DNA of 43,423 nt from CAYTMY01 sp964618075 (GTDB lineage Bacteria > Bacillota > Clostridia > Eubacteriales > Anaerofustaceae), in NCBI GenBank assembly GCA_964618075.1, contig CAZTZO010000012.1, positions 1-43,423 of the forward strand, in the 5' to 3' direction. The notes under the pieces were generated by a model, which did no database searches, had not been told where the DNA came from, and was given only the letters and a program-made list of their open reading frames with translations. This document shows positions 25,816 through 32,895 of this stretch, piece after piece. The first letter of the stretch is position 1; every line of letters begins with the position of its first letter. Made by a program: the position numbers and the translations under genes.

Positions 25816-26688
25816 TTAATAATCCACCTTTTCATTTGCCGGAAGCTCCAACAGCTGCGGATTTTCCAGTAGTTTTTTAAGAAGTCTTATGGTCTTTGCA
25901 TAATAATAACCGTCGGCTATTCTTTCATCTATTGTAAGCCCCAAATCTACTGTGGGCCTTAGAATTGTGTTGTTGTTTTCATCAAAGAAGGGTGCGTCCT
26001 TTATCTGACCTATGATACAAAACAGAGAGTTCGTACCCCAGTTGGTCAGATGATGATACCCACACTTAAGCTTTATAGAACCTAAATTGGACAATACTAT
26101 AGAAGAATAATACGGGTCTGTCGCTATTAAGAAATCCGGGCACCAGCCGTGCTTGTCAAGTATAGTAATAATCCAAACAAGGAATTTAGATAAAAACCTC
26201 GGCATTTTATTGAGTATATCCATACTGTCTGTCGAACGGTCTACAGACTCGGATCGACAGGTTGATATTTGCTCAAAAATGCTTTGATGTATCGTATCGA
26301 TCGTGTCGTCATCCTTGGCGTGTATAAATGCAAGAGCCTCTTCGCTTTCGTCATTGAACTGCTTTTTAACGACAAACGAAGCACTTATAGAGTTACGCTG
26401 ATATATGTTTTTATTTGCAATGAAACGGTTCATTTTAGGTCTTAAGGTAACGGTTTTGATAAGCGCCGCAACTATCACATGAAACAGTGTATAAGGAAAT
26501 TCTTTCTCGTTTTGGTTCTTCTTTTCAAGATAAGCGTTGATGTTCGTTAAGTCTATGCGCTCGGAAATGTACGCCTCATTGTCGCAGCGGTTTGGGTAGA
26601 TAAGCGGCACGATGTAATGCATGGAATCCAGATCGCGCAGTAGCACCCCGTCACGCCTGTCTCCGAGCCGCCTTTTTGTTTTAGCCAA
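25816..26688 (-). CDS. CAT/E2-like acyltransferase-fold protein with altered active site
   Basis: A 290-residue protein with the fold of chloramphenicol acetyltransferase and 2-oxoacid dehydrogenase E2. It shows 'FHVIVAALIKTVTLRPKMNRFI', 'SASFVVKKQFN', 'SIVLSNLGSIKL' and the C-terminal 'GLTIDERIADGYYYAKTI'. In active enzymes the last motif is DHRxxDG or HHxxxDG; here Glu255 replaces the catalytic His, while Asp259-Gly260 remain. It may be inactive, use another base, or bind an acyl group rather than transfer it. The start is TTG at 26688, with GGAGG 10 bases upstream and no ATG nearby. It is directly coupled to the ligase gene. The fold call is moderately firm; function unknown. Confidence 0.7.
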   Translation of the reverse strand: MAKTKRRLGDRRDGVLLRDLDSMHYIVPLIYPNRCDNEAYISERIDLTNINAYLEKKNQNEKEFPYTLFHVIVAALIKTVTLRPKMNRFIANKNIYQRNSISASFVVKKQFNDESEEALAFIHAKDDDTIDTIHQSIFEQISTCRSESVDRSTDSMDILNKMPRFLSKFLVWIITILDKHGWCPDFLIATDPYYSSIVLSNLGSIKLKCGYHHLTNWGTNSLFCIIGQIKDAPFFDENNNTILRPTVDLGLTIDERIADGYYYAKTIRLLKKLLENPQLLELPANEKVDY

Positions 26689-26829
26689 TGTTATAAATCC
26701 TCCAAATAAAATGTGATGCTGATATATAAATATAATGCTTTATTTTATCATATAATAACCGTTATTTCTACAAAATTAATCATACTGTAACCTTAGGTAA
26801 AAATATTTCGACATTGCACTAAATTACTA

Positions 26830-26858
26830 TTGACCTAAGATATATAAATTGATATAAT
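26830..26858 (+). promoter_or_regulatory. near-consensus promoter with no protein gene behind it
   Basis: TTGACC (26830-26835), a 17-base spacer and TATAAT (26853-26858) point right, with +1 expected at 26865. Both neighbouring genes face left, so this promoter serves neither. Confidence 0.7.
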
Positions 26859-26864
26859 ATTTTT

Positions 26865-26978
26865 AAAGTATAAATATGTTTAAAAAAAGATTATTTCTCC
26901 TAATCGAAAAATAAGTCTGACCACCTCCAATAAACTCCAAAAGGAAAGGACAACGTTTAAGCGTTGTCCTTTCCTTTT
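26865..26978 (+). ncRNA. candidate small regulatory RNA (~114 nt), CU-rich
   Basis: The unit lies in the 317-base gap between two leftward genes. It is defined by the near-consensus promoter at 26830-26858 and the 17-bp terminator at 26939-26978. The single-stranded middle has three pyrimidine-rich segments, TTTCTCCT (26894-26901), CCACCTCC (26921-26928) and ACTCC (26934-26938). All are complementary to Shine-Dalgarno sequences, the usual seed type of Firmicute trans-acting RNAs. A 12-codon ORF starts at 26876 but has no ribosome-binding site. The first neighbour's site (TTTGGAGG) could pair with CCTCCAA. A terminator used only by the leftward XRE gene is the main alternative. Confidence 0.5.
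26939..26978. terminator. 17-bp hairpin terminator, probably bidirectional
   Basis: Arms 26939-26955 and 26962-26978 are perfectly complementary with a 6-base loop. The A-rich left and T-rich right ends allow use by the rightward small RNA and by the leftward XRE gene that stops at 27006. Confidence 0.8.
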
Positions 26979-27005
26979 AATGCAATCTTTATTAAGTAAG
27001 AATAT

Positions 27006-27584
27006 TTAAATACAAAACAATCCGTCGCGTGTACAATAATAATAAAGCTTTCCGCCTCGCATTATCGGCATACGAACAAACGGGCTTTGTTCGGGGTAGA
27101 GCTTAATCATATACAGCTTATCCATATCCACATACGCTATGAAGCTTATATAATGCTCCTTTGTCATTTCATGCTCGAAGGTGATAAACCATTCTCCTTC
27201 GATTTGCTCGATATTTGCTTTATGAGCTTCATCGGGCTTGGCAGATATAAGCGCTTCCAGTTTTCTCGAACAGCACGAAAGAGTGCTTTTCGCAGTAGAT
27301 GTCAATATATTGCCGCATTCACTGCATATATAAAATTCCAGTTTTTTCATGTTTCCTCCCTCCGTCTCATTTATGCAGAGGTCCCCTGATAGAAGCTTTT
27401 CGATATCGACTCCGAGTATCACAGACAATTCACCTAGATACGAGATGTCCGGACAGCCGCAGCCTCTCTCCCACTTTGATACCGCTTTATCGCTGACTGA
27501 AAGCATATTTGCCAGCTCAAGCTGAGTCATTTTCTTTTCTTTTCGCAGCTCATATATTATTTTGCCGACCTTTTCACAATCCAT
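27006..27584 (-). CDS. XRE regulator fused to a desulfoferrodoxin (superoxide-reductase-like) domain
   Basis: A 192-residue protein in three parts. Residues 5-65 are a Cro/C1-type helix-turn-helix ('MTQLELANMLSVSDKAVSKWERG'). Residues 82-112 are a desulforedoxin-type site with Cys87, Cys90, Cys104 and Cys105 (CxxC...CC). Residues 117-192 resemble the superoxide-reductase iron site: His121 ('EAHKAN'), His138 and His144 in 'HEMTKEH', Cys184, and Asp187 where the fourth His (CxxH) is expected. It is likely a DNA-binding sensor of iron, oxygen or superoxide rather than an enzyme. GGAGG lies 9 bases before the ATG. The palindromes just upstream may be its own operator. The domain order is seen directly; the sensing role is inferred. 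Confidence 0.85.
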   Translation of the reverse strand: MDCEKVGKIIYELRKEKKMTQLELANMLSVSDKAVSKWERGCGCPDISYLGELSVILGVDIEKLLSGDLCINETEGGNMKKLEFYICSECGNILTSTAKSTLSCCSRKLEALISAKPDEAHKANIEQIEGEWFITFEHEMTKEHYISFIAYVDMDKLYMIKLYPEQSPFVRMPIMRGGKLYYYCTRDGLFCI

Positions 27585-27611
27585 ATATAAAAGTCCTCCG
27601 CATTAATTTAA

Positions 27612-27640
27612 AGAATACACTAAAAAATGCATCTGTTCAA
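27612..27640 (-). promoter_or_regulatory. promoter of the XRE-SOR gene
   Basis: Read leftward: TTGAAC (complement of 27635-27640), a 17-base spacer and TATTCT (complement of 27612-27617). It is 28 bases before the ATG at 27584. Confidence 0.55.
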
Positions 27641-27723
27641 TAAACGCTTCGTTTAGTTTTATGAATTGAAAATTCAAGTCTCATAGTATTAACCGAATAT
27701 CATACACTTAATGATTAGTGTAT
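27641..27723. promoter_or_regulatory. cluster of three palindromes upstream of the XRE-SOR gene
   Basis: Three short palindromes occur in 83 bases: TAAACG-CTT-CGTTTA (27641-27655) touching the -35, TGAATT-GAA-AATTCA (27662-27676), and ATACACT-N8-AGTGTAT (27702-27723). The half-site ATACACT also occurs at 27615-27621 in the promoter spacer. These are candidate operators for autoregulation. Which one is bound, if any, is not known. Confidence 0.4.
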
Positions 27724-27769
27724 TTATTTTATTTATCACTTAAGTTTATTTTATTCTATAAAACTTAAA

Positions 27770-27805
27770 AAATATACCGCAGGATCAAAATCCTGCGGTA
27801 TATTT
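27770..27805. terminator. terminator at the end of the TPM/YdjGHI-like operon
   Basis: Sixteen-base perfect arms (27770-27785 and 27790-27805) with loop CAAA and GC core CCGCAGGAT/ATCCTGCGG. The A-run at 27761-27771 becomes a T-run on the leftward transcript. Confidence 0.85.
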
Positions 27806-27819
27806 AAATTTCCTTATCC

Positions 27820-29022
27820 TTAGAAGCTTCCGCTGCTTCCGCCGTGGCTTACTCCTGAGGAGCTTATATGAGTGCTGCTTCCGCCGTTGCTGCGTTCCTT
27901 AGGTTTTTGAGTTCTGGTAACATTAGTATAAAGAAAAATATCATTACCGCCTTGTACATTGGGCTCGCCCACTATGTAGTAATCCGCAAGCTCCTCCTTC
28001 TGTACTGATTTGTGCGCTGCTTTTTGTTTTGATACTATTAAAAAGCCTACAACTGCACCTATTACTATAGCTATTAATATACTTTTCATTGCATTAAAGG
28101 GCATATGTAATGTGTCGTACGGCTTATTTGTCTTTGCTTCTATAATAAACTTATCGCACAGATCGGCAAATTCGTTAAATGCATCGTTATACTTGCCGTT
28201 GGAAAGCATGGGCTTAACTTTGTCCATTATATATTCCTGTCCGTCATCCGTAAAGGCTTCTATCCCGTAGCCGGTAGTGGTTATCGCCCACGATCTGTCG
28301 CCCATGGAAATTAAGAATAATATCCCGTCGTTGTTTTCACCCATACCGTAACCGTTGTAATCGTAGAAATCGTCGGCATACGCTGTTGCTGTTTTGCCTG
28401 AAAGAGAATTTACCGTAACAACGGCCACTTCACAATTATTTCTTTCGCTTATCTCGTCAAGCTTGGCATTTAAAGCCGCTGCCTGTGAATCGTTCAACAA
28501 GCCCGCGTTGTCCACAAGTCTCGGATACAAACGGTTCTGAGGTATAACTGCTGTAGTTGGAGCGGTTGAAGTGGTGAAATATGTCGTAACCGCCGCTATA
28601 TATGCATGGATGGAATCATAGTATGTATCCTTATCTGCAAATATGCTCCACAAATCGTTCGTTTCGCTGTCTGTTATAGCATCGACTGCCTTACCCTTTG
28701 TGAGGATATACCATTCGCTTTTTCCGTTGTTGTATATCAAAACAACACTGTCATCACTGAAGTTGCCTTTTTGATAAAAATCCTCTGCGTAATCTATCGT
28801 GCCAAGATTACCGCCGTCCTTTGCAAGTATGCAAGCTATATCAATGCCGCACTTGCTTCCCTCCTGCTTTGCAAAGCTGTTAAGCTGTGTTATCTGCGAA
28901 GAAGAAAGTTTACCGAGCTCGTCGGAAACATTCTCTTTTTCGGCTGCAAAAACCGGGACTGCGGCAAATAGTACTATCATCAGCGTTACAAGAATTATAC
29001 TTAAATATTTTTTCATCTTCAT
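27820..29022 (-). CDS. membrane protein with two TPM domains (YdjH/YgcG-like)
   Basis: A 400-residue exported protein: signal peptide (to ~26, 'PVFAAE'), a first TPM-like domain (~30-150), a second, more typical TPM domain (~165-292; 'LVDNAGLLNDSQAAALNAKL', 'DGILFLISMGDRSWAITTTGYG'), one membrane helix (~312-332), and a short cytoplasmic tail ending in Ser/Gly-rich 'SSSGVSHGGSSGSF'. TPM domains lie outside the membrane and are linked to membrane-protein assembly or stress; some have been called phosphatases. The first domain is diverged, so the protein looks like an internal duplication. It is the last gene of the operon, six bases after the zinc-ribbon gene, as ydjG-ydjH in Bacillus. Confidence 0.85.
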   Translation of the reverse strand: MKMKKYLSIILVTLMIVLFAAVPVFAAEKENVSDELGKLSSSQITQLNSFAKQEGSKCGIDIACILAKDGGNLGTIDYAEDFYQKGNFSDDSVVLIYNNGKSEWYILTKGKAVDAITDSETNDLWSIFADKDTYYDSIHAYIAAVTTYFTTSTAPTTAVIPQNRLYPRLVDNAGLLNDSQAAALNAKLDEISERNNCEVAVVTVNSLSGKTATAYADDFYDYNGYGMGENNDGILFLISMGDRSWAITTTGYGIEAFTDDGQEYIMDKVKPMLSNGKYNDAFNEFADLCDKFIIEAKTNKPYDTLHMPFNAMKSILIAIVIGAVVGFLIVSKQKAAHKSVQKEELADYYIVGEPNVQGGNDIFLYTNVTRTQKPKERSNGGSSTHISSSGVSHGGSSGSF

Positions 29023-29028
29023 CTCCTC

Positions 29029-30114
29029 CTATAACACCGACATTAAATACATGACTGCAAAAGCAATAATCGCAGAGCCTGCACCGAAAATACTGAAATT
29101 GCGCCAATATATTTTTTTATCTATCGGAAGATCACCGATGAGCTTTCCCGTCTGTGCATTCATGGCAAAAGAATATTTTTTTCCGTTCCAGCTTGTCGTA
29201 AGCATCCATACAGGTAACAATGCGTAATGAACCGTGCCGTTTGATAAGTTAATGTATCCTCCGGTCGGTACCACTGACGTATAGCCTGTAACTGTTCTTG
29301 CAAGTGCCTGCTGTACGCTTGCCTTGGCGCGTTCATTTGCCGTTTCGATACTCGCGTTCATATCCACGTCATATTTATCGGCGAAATACCCTGAAAGGTA
29401 TGCCGTCTGAAAATCGACGCAATCATTCCAGTCAAACGGCTCTATAGACTGCATCATGGTATCGTCCAGCTTTGTGTCGCCGTCTACCGGTATATTTGCG
29501 AACTGTACGTCTCCCTGTCGTGTTACCATAAAATGTGACGTTTCCAAATAGTCATAATTGCTGTCGCTGTAAGCGCGCGTTCTAGTCGCGTCATAACGTA
29601 TCGAGCCATATGCATCGGCGTTAAACAGCCAGAAGGGAACATAAATGCCCTTTATTTCGTCTATATGATTTTGAGAAGTAAATACCTTGGGAAGGAGTTT
29701 TTTGCCTAAATAATGGCGTTTGAGAGCTTCCTTGGCAGCATTTTTATCAAGCTTAAAGGGTATTACGAAATCAGGCTTTAATTCGCCGATAAACTGTCCC
29801 TTCATAACAACGGGATTACCGCAAAACGGACAACTGCTCGCCGCCGTGTTTTCATCGGCAATGATTTCTCCTCCGCAAGATTCGCAGGTATAAACACGCA
29901 TACCCTTTGTTTCATCTGCGCTGAATGTTTGCTCATCAGCGCTTTTCCATTCCATTTTATCTTTTTTTTCATCCTTCAAGGCTTCATCATAGGCCTTGAG
30001 CGACTCAAGCTCGAACTCACTTTTGCAAAACGGACATTTCATCTTTTGCGATGTCGCATTGAACTCTATTTTGCCACCGCAGTTCGGACATTTATATTCC
30101 AATAAATCTGTCAT
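29029..30114 (-). CDS. double zinc-ribbon membrane protein (YdjG-like)
   Basis: A 361-residue protein with two zinc ribbons: 'YKCPNCGGKI...MKCPFCKSEF' (residues 8-36) and 'YTCESCGGEI...SSCPFCGNPV' (~75-103). A middle domain follows ('FVIPFKLDKNAAKEALKRHYLGKKLLPKVF', 'IKGIYVPFWLFNADAYG'), with 'VHYALLPVWMLTTSWNGKKYSFAMNAQTGKLIGDLPI' near the end and a C-terminal membrane helix (~340-359). Such proteins are often mis-annotated as PriA helicase fragments, but there are no helicase motifs. Bacillus YdjG has this build and works with YdjH and the SPFH protein YdjI. GGAGG lies 7 bases before the ATG. Confidence 0.85.
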   Translation of the reverse strand: MTDLLEYKCPNCGGKIEFNATSQKMKCPFCKSEFELESLKAYDEALKDEKKDKMEWKSADEQTFSADETKGMRVYTCESCGGEIIADENTAASSCPFCGNPVVMKGQFIGELKPDFVIPFKLDKNAAKEALKRHYLGKKLLPKVFTSQNHIDEIKGIYVPFWLFNADAYGSIRYDATRTRAYSDSNYDYLETSHFMVTRQGDVQFANIPVDGDTKLDDTMMQSIEPFDWNDCVDFQTAYLSGYFADKYDVDMNASIETANERAKASVQQALARTVTGYTSVVPTGGYINLSNGTVHYALLPVWMLTTSWNGKKYSFAMNAQTGKLIGDLPIDKKIYWRNFSIFGAGSAIIAFAVMYLMSVL

Positions 30115-30153
30115 AAACTGCCTCCATTTCGTATGTTTTATGTAATTGTATAT

Positions 30154-31017
30154 CTATTCAGATTTTTTTAGAGCCTCGTCCGCCCTTCGCGTGTACACAG
30201 ACAGTCCGCTTGTTTGAGCGTCATTTATTGATTCGTTCGTTTTTTCAAACTGTGCCTTTAACTCTTCGTTATTCTCGATATTTTCATTGTCCTTGGCGGC
30301 TTTTACCATAGAGGCAAACGTATTTGCCATATCTACGGCAGCATTAAACCCTCTTTGTTCGTTTTTCGATCCACGCAAAGAGAAAAGCGAACGTCTGTCA
30401 TCGTTAATGCCGAAAATACTGTCGAAATGCATTATGGCGTTTACGGAATAATCTGTTATTTCTAAATCTTTTTCGTTATTGGAAAAGCATATTTTTATTT
30501 CCTCGTCGATATATGGATGTGGACGAGTTCCGCTTTTTATGTTTATACCGCCCATATCCCGATCGTTTACAAATTTTATTTTAATGCCATACTCTTTAAA
30601 GGGTTTTTCGTCTTTGCACTCCTCGGCATTTTTGTAATCTACATATTGGCTGTAATTGGCTACCTGATCATATCGAAAAAGCTCATGATAAGCTTTATTC
30701 ATCGTATTTGATTGCTGAGTTATCTCAAACATGCCAATCTCGTCACAAAATACAATGGCTTCATCTGTGCAAATACCGGGATACATCTTTCTGTCAGATG
30801 AATTCAAAAACACGTTTTGATACAGTGCTTCCTGATTTTGCATATATCCCATATGTTCTTTTATTGCGTCCTTATCAAGCTTATACAGGCTTATATATCG
30901 GCTGCATTGTCTTACGCAATCGCTGCAGATATACTCTTTGTTTTTAATTTTGGTTCTGCTCAACATACCGCATTCTTTTGAACACAGCGCACATGTTTTC
31001 TTTTCAAAAAGTCCCAT
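30154..31017 (-). CDS. DUF4428-type protein with N-terminal zinc finger
   Basis: A 287-residue soluble protein. It begins with a DUF4428-like Cys-rich finger: 'CALCSKECGMLSRTKIKNKEYICSDCVRQC' pattern (Cys9, Cys12 and Cys31, Cys34). A globular middle resembles a PH/GRAM-like strand set ('GICTDEAIVFCDEIGMFEI', 'YGIKIKFVNDRDMGGINIKSG'). The C-terminus is helical and charged ('AAVDMANTFASMVKAAKDNENIENNEELKAQFEK' region), possibly coiled coil. Function unknown. It sits between the YdjI-like and YdjG-like genes in the position where an adaptor such as PspA might be expected, so it may tie the zinc-ribbon membrane protein to the SPFH protein. Confidence 0.7.
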   Translation of the reverse strand: MGLFEKKTCALCSKECGMLSRTKIKNKEYICSDCVRQCSRYISLYKLDKDAIKEHMGYMQNQEALYQNVFLNSSDRKMYPGICTDEAIVFCDEIGMFEITQQSNTMNKAYHELFRYDQVANYSQYVDYKNAEECKDEKPFKEYGIKIKFVNDRDMGGINIKSGTRPHPYIDEEIKICFSNNEKDLEITDYSVNAIMHFDSIFGINDDRRSLFSLRGSKNEQRGFNAAVDMANTFASMVKAAKDNENIENNEELKAQFEKTNESINDAQTSGLSVYTRRADEALKKSE

Positions 31018-31071
31018 TTTCTCTCCTGTAATCTCTATTTTTCTGTTATATCGCTATAAAAGGGAAAAATT

Positions 31072-32286
31072 TTATTCCTTTGCTTTTCCGCACTCAGCGC
31101 AGAATTTACCCGTATTAGTCGCTCCGCATGAGCAAGTCCAGCTTCCGTTATCAGGCTTCGGCTTGCCGCACTGGGCACAGAATTTACCTGTATTATTTGT
31201 CGCTCCACAAGAACAGCTCCACCCTGACGCGTTCTGTGCCGGCTGAGAAGGCTGTTGCGCTCCTGTTTCCTGCGCCTGCTGCTGACCCATGTCAAATAAG
31301 TTCTGAGCATTCATACCGGACGCGTTTTGAGCCATACCCATGCCCATAAATCCTGCCATTGCGCCTCCCTCGTTTTTCGCTGCATCTCTCATAGCGTCTG
31401 CCTGCGCCCCGACCAAGGTAGCTGCCGCCATTGTCGGATCCTTTAGCATGGCCGCTCTTTGAGCCTGTTTGATAAGATCGGCGTCCTCCTGAGGAAGAGT
31501 CACGGGATTCATCGCTATGGATACTACGCCAATTCCTCTGAGGCTTGTCCATTTTTCAGTAAGAGCTTCATTCATAGCCTTCGAAAGCTCGTCAACATGC
31601 GCAGGTATATCGCTGGGACGTATCTGCATTGCAGATATCTTTGACATTGCCGGCTGAAGCGCACTGACGAATTCTGTCTTGAGCTGTTCGTCTATTTCTT
31701 CACGGTCATATTCTGCTTCGACATTACCGCAAACGTTTTTATAAAACAAAAGCGGATTAATTATTTTGTAGGAATAAACGCCGTTGCAGCGAATAGATAC
31801 GTCTATATCTAAATTTATTCTGTTATCTACTATTCTGAAGGGTATCGGATTGGAGGTACCGAATTTATTGTCCGTAATTTCTTTAGTGTTGAAATAATAA
31901 ACTCTTTGATCCTTGCCGGAATCTCCGCCCATAGTGAATCTCTTCATCATGGTATTAAATGCCTGCGATATGCCGTCCTCTAAATTACCTGTAAAAATAC
32001 TCGGTTCGCTCGATGTGTCATAAGTGAACTGCCCCGGCTCTGCGCATACGTCTACTATTTCACCCTGTTCGACGATTATCATGCACTGTCCATCCGCTAC
32101 CGCTATACCTGAACCGTTTGATATAATATTGTCGTTTCCTCTGTTGTTCGATGATTTGCCGTTTATTCTTTTTTCTCCCTTGACGACAAGCGTGTCTTTA
32201 CCCATTGCCTCGCAGTAAAAGAACTCTTTCCATTGATCTGCCATCGTCCCGCTAAAAGCTTCAACGCCTGCTTTTATAAGTCCCAT
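31072..32286 (-). CDS. SPFH-domain protein with tandem zinc ribbons (YdjI-like)
   Basis: A 404-residue protein of the YdjI/'virion core protein' family. The SPFH core spans ~25-270: 'IAVADGQCMIIVEQGEIVDVCAEPGQFTYDTSSEPSIF', 'RVYYFNTKEITDNKFGT', 'RCNGVYSYKIINPLLFYKNV'. A flexible Ala/Gly/Met/Gln-rich linker (~295-350) follows. Two near-identical CxC/CxxC zinc ribbons then end the protein ('WSCSCGATNNTGKFCAQCGK' and a second copy). In Bacillus, YdjI is recruited to the membrane by YdjG/YdjH and in turn recruits PspA. Here no PspA gene is present. GGAG lies 8 bases before the ATG. It is the first strictly packed gene of the module. Confidence 0.9.
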   Translation of the reverse strand: MGLIKAGVEAFSGTMADQWKEFFYCEAMGKDTLVVKGEKRINGKSSNNRGNDNIISNGSGIAVADGQCMIIVEQGEIVDVCAEPGQFTYDTSSEPSIFTGNLEDGISQAFNTMMKRFTMGGDSGKDQRVYYFNTKEITDNKFGTSNPIPFRIVDNRINLDIDVSIRCNGVYSYKIINPLLFYKNVCGNVEAEYDREEIDEQLKTEFVSALQPAMSKISAMQIRPSDIPAHVDELSKAMNEALTEKWTSLRGIGVVSIAMNPVTLPQEDADLIKQAQRAAMLKDPTMAAATLVGAQADAMRDAAKNEGGAMAGFMGMGMAQNASGMNAQNLFDMGQQQAQETGAQQPSQPAQNASGWSCSCGATNNTGKFCAQCGKPKPDNGSWTCSCGATNTGKFCAECGKAKE

Positions 32287-32376
32287 AATATATCTCCTTT
32301 TATTTTAATTGTTTAATTTCATGTCATGTGTCGCATATCGTTTAAGTTGATTTGCTAACCGACATATTCATCTTAC

Positions 32377-32760
32377 TTATAATGTATCTATAAGAGCGGA
32401 CAAATATGCCGATGAGATTGAGCCATAGATAAACTGATCTACCAAGCCGTCTTTTTTTGCCTGTTTGACTTCATTCGCTATACCCGCGTCAGCGTTCTCA
32501 TTTACAAGAAGTACGATTTTACAGTCTTCATTCTGCTCTTTGACCTGATCGCGTATCTTAAGTCTTTCGGAAAGAAGCCACGGTGAGCTTGCTGTAACCT
32601 CCATGACAAGAGCATATGCTCCGATCAAGCGACAAAGCTCAGCCGAATCGTCCGGATTTTCCACTTTATGAACGTCAAAATCCGAATCCGCTTCTTCGAG
32701 TGCGTCACCGAGGGCGTCAGCGAACAGAAAATTTTGCAGATCGACTACAACTCTGCGCAT
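32377..32760 (-). CDS. stand-alone receiver-like protein with Glu at the phosphorylation site
   Basis: A 127-residue single-domain protein with the alternating strand/helix pattern of response-regulator receivers: 'RRVVVDLQN' (Asp7 at the acidic pocket), 'AYALVMEVT' where Glu54 stands in place of the phosphorylated Asp, 'CKIVLLVNEN' (the conserved Thr/Ser is missing) and 'KKDGLVDQFIYGS' (the conserved Lys is missing). It has no output domain. Glu can mimic phospho-Asp, so it may be locked in an active-like state or act as a protein-binding adaptor. GGAGG lies 9 bases before the ATG. It is 90 bases upstream of the YdjI-like gene and reads the same way, so it may head that operon. Confidence 0.7.
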   Translation of the reverse strand: MRRVVVDLQNFLFADALGDALEEADSDFDVHKVENPDDSAELCRLIGAYALVMEVTASSPWLLSERLKIRDQVKEQNEDCKIVLLVNENADAGIANEVKQAKKDGLVDQFIYGSISSAYLSALIDTL

Positions 32761-32791
32761 TTGTTATTGACCTCCTTTTTGTTTATTGATG

Positions 32792-32804
32792 ATTAGATTC
32801 TAAT
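32792..32804. promoter_or_regulatory. 13-bp palindrome upstream of the receiver-like gene
   Basis: ATTAGA-T-TCTAAT is a perfect palindrome about 32 bases before the ATG at 32760. It could be an operator for the envelope-stress operon. The neighbouring response regulator is one possible binder. Confidence 0.3.
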
Positions 32805-32857
32805 ACTTTTCAAAAGAAAAAACCCTATACAAAACGACAGGGTAATGATTAAAATAA

Positions 32858-32885
32858 AAAAAGCCTTGTTTTTTCAAAGCTTTTT
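32858..32885 (-). terminator. terminator of the three-component signalling operon
   Basis: Arms AAAAAGC (32858-32864) and GCTTTTT (32879-32885), with extra TTG/CAA pairs inside, form a hairpin 10 bases beyond the response-regulator stop codon. Confidence 0.6.
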
Positions 32886-32895
32886 ATTAACAATC

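Noticed and set aside
29029..30114. PriA helicase fragment, a common automatic label for this family
   Set aside because: Two zinc ribbons are present, but there is no Walker A or DEAD-like motif, and there is a C-terminal membrane helix.
32287..32376. Sigma-W-type promoter before the YdjI-like gene
   Set aside because: I looked for TGAAAC-N16-CGTA on the leftward strand and found no convincing match.
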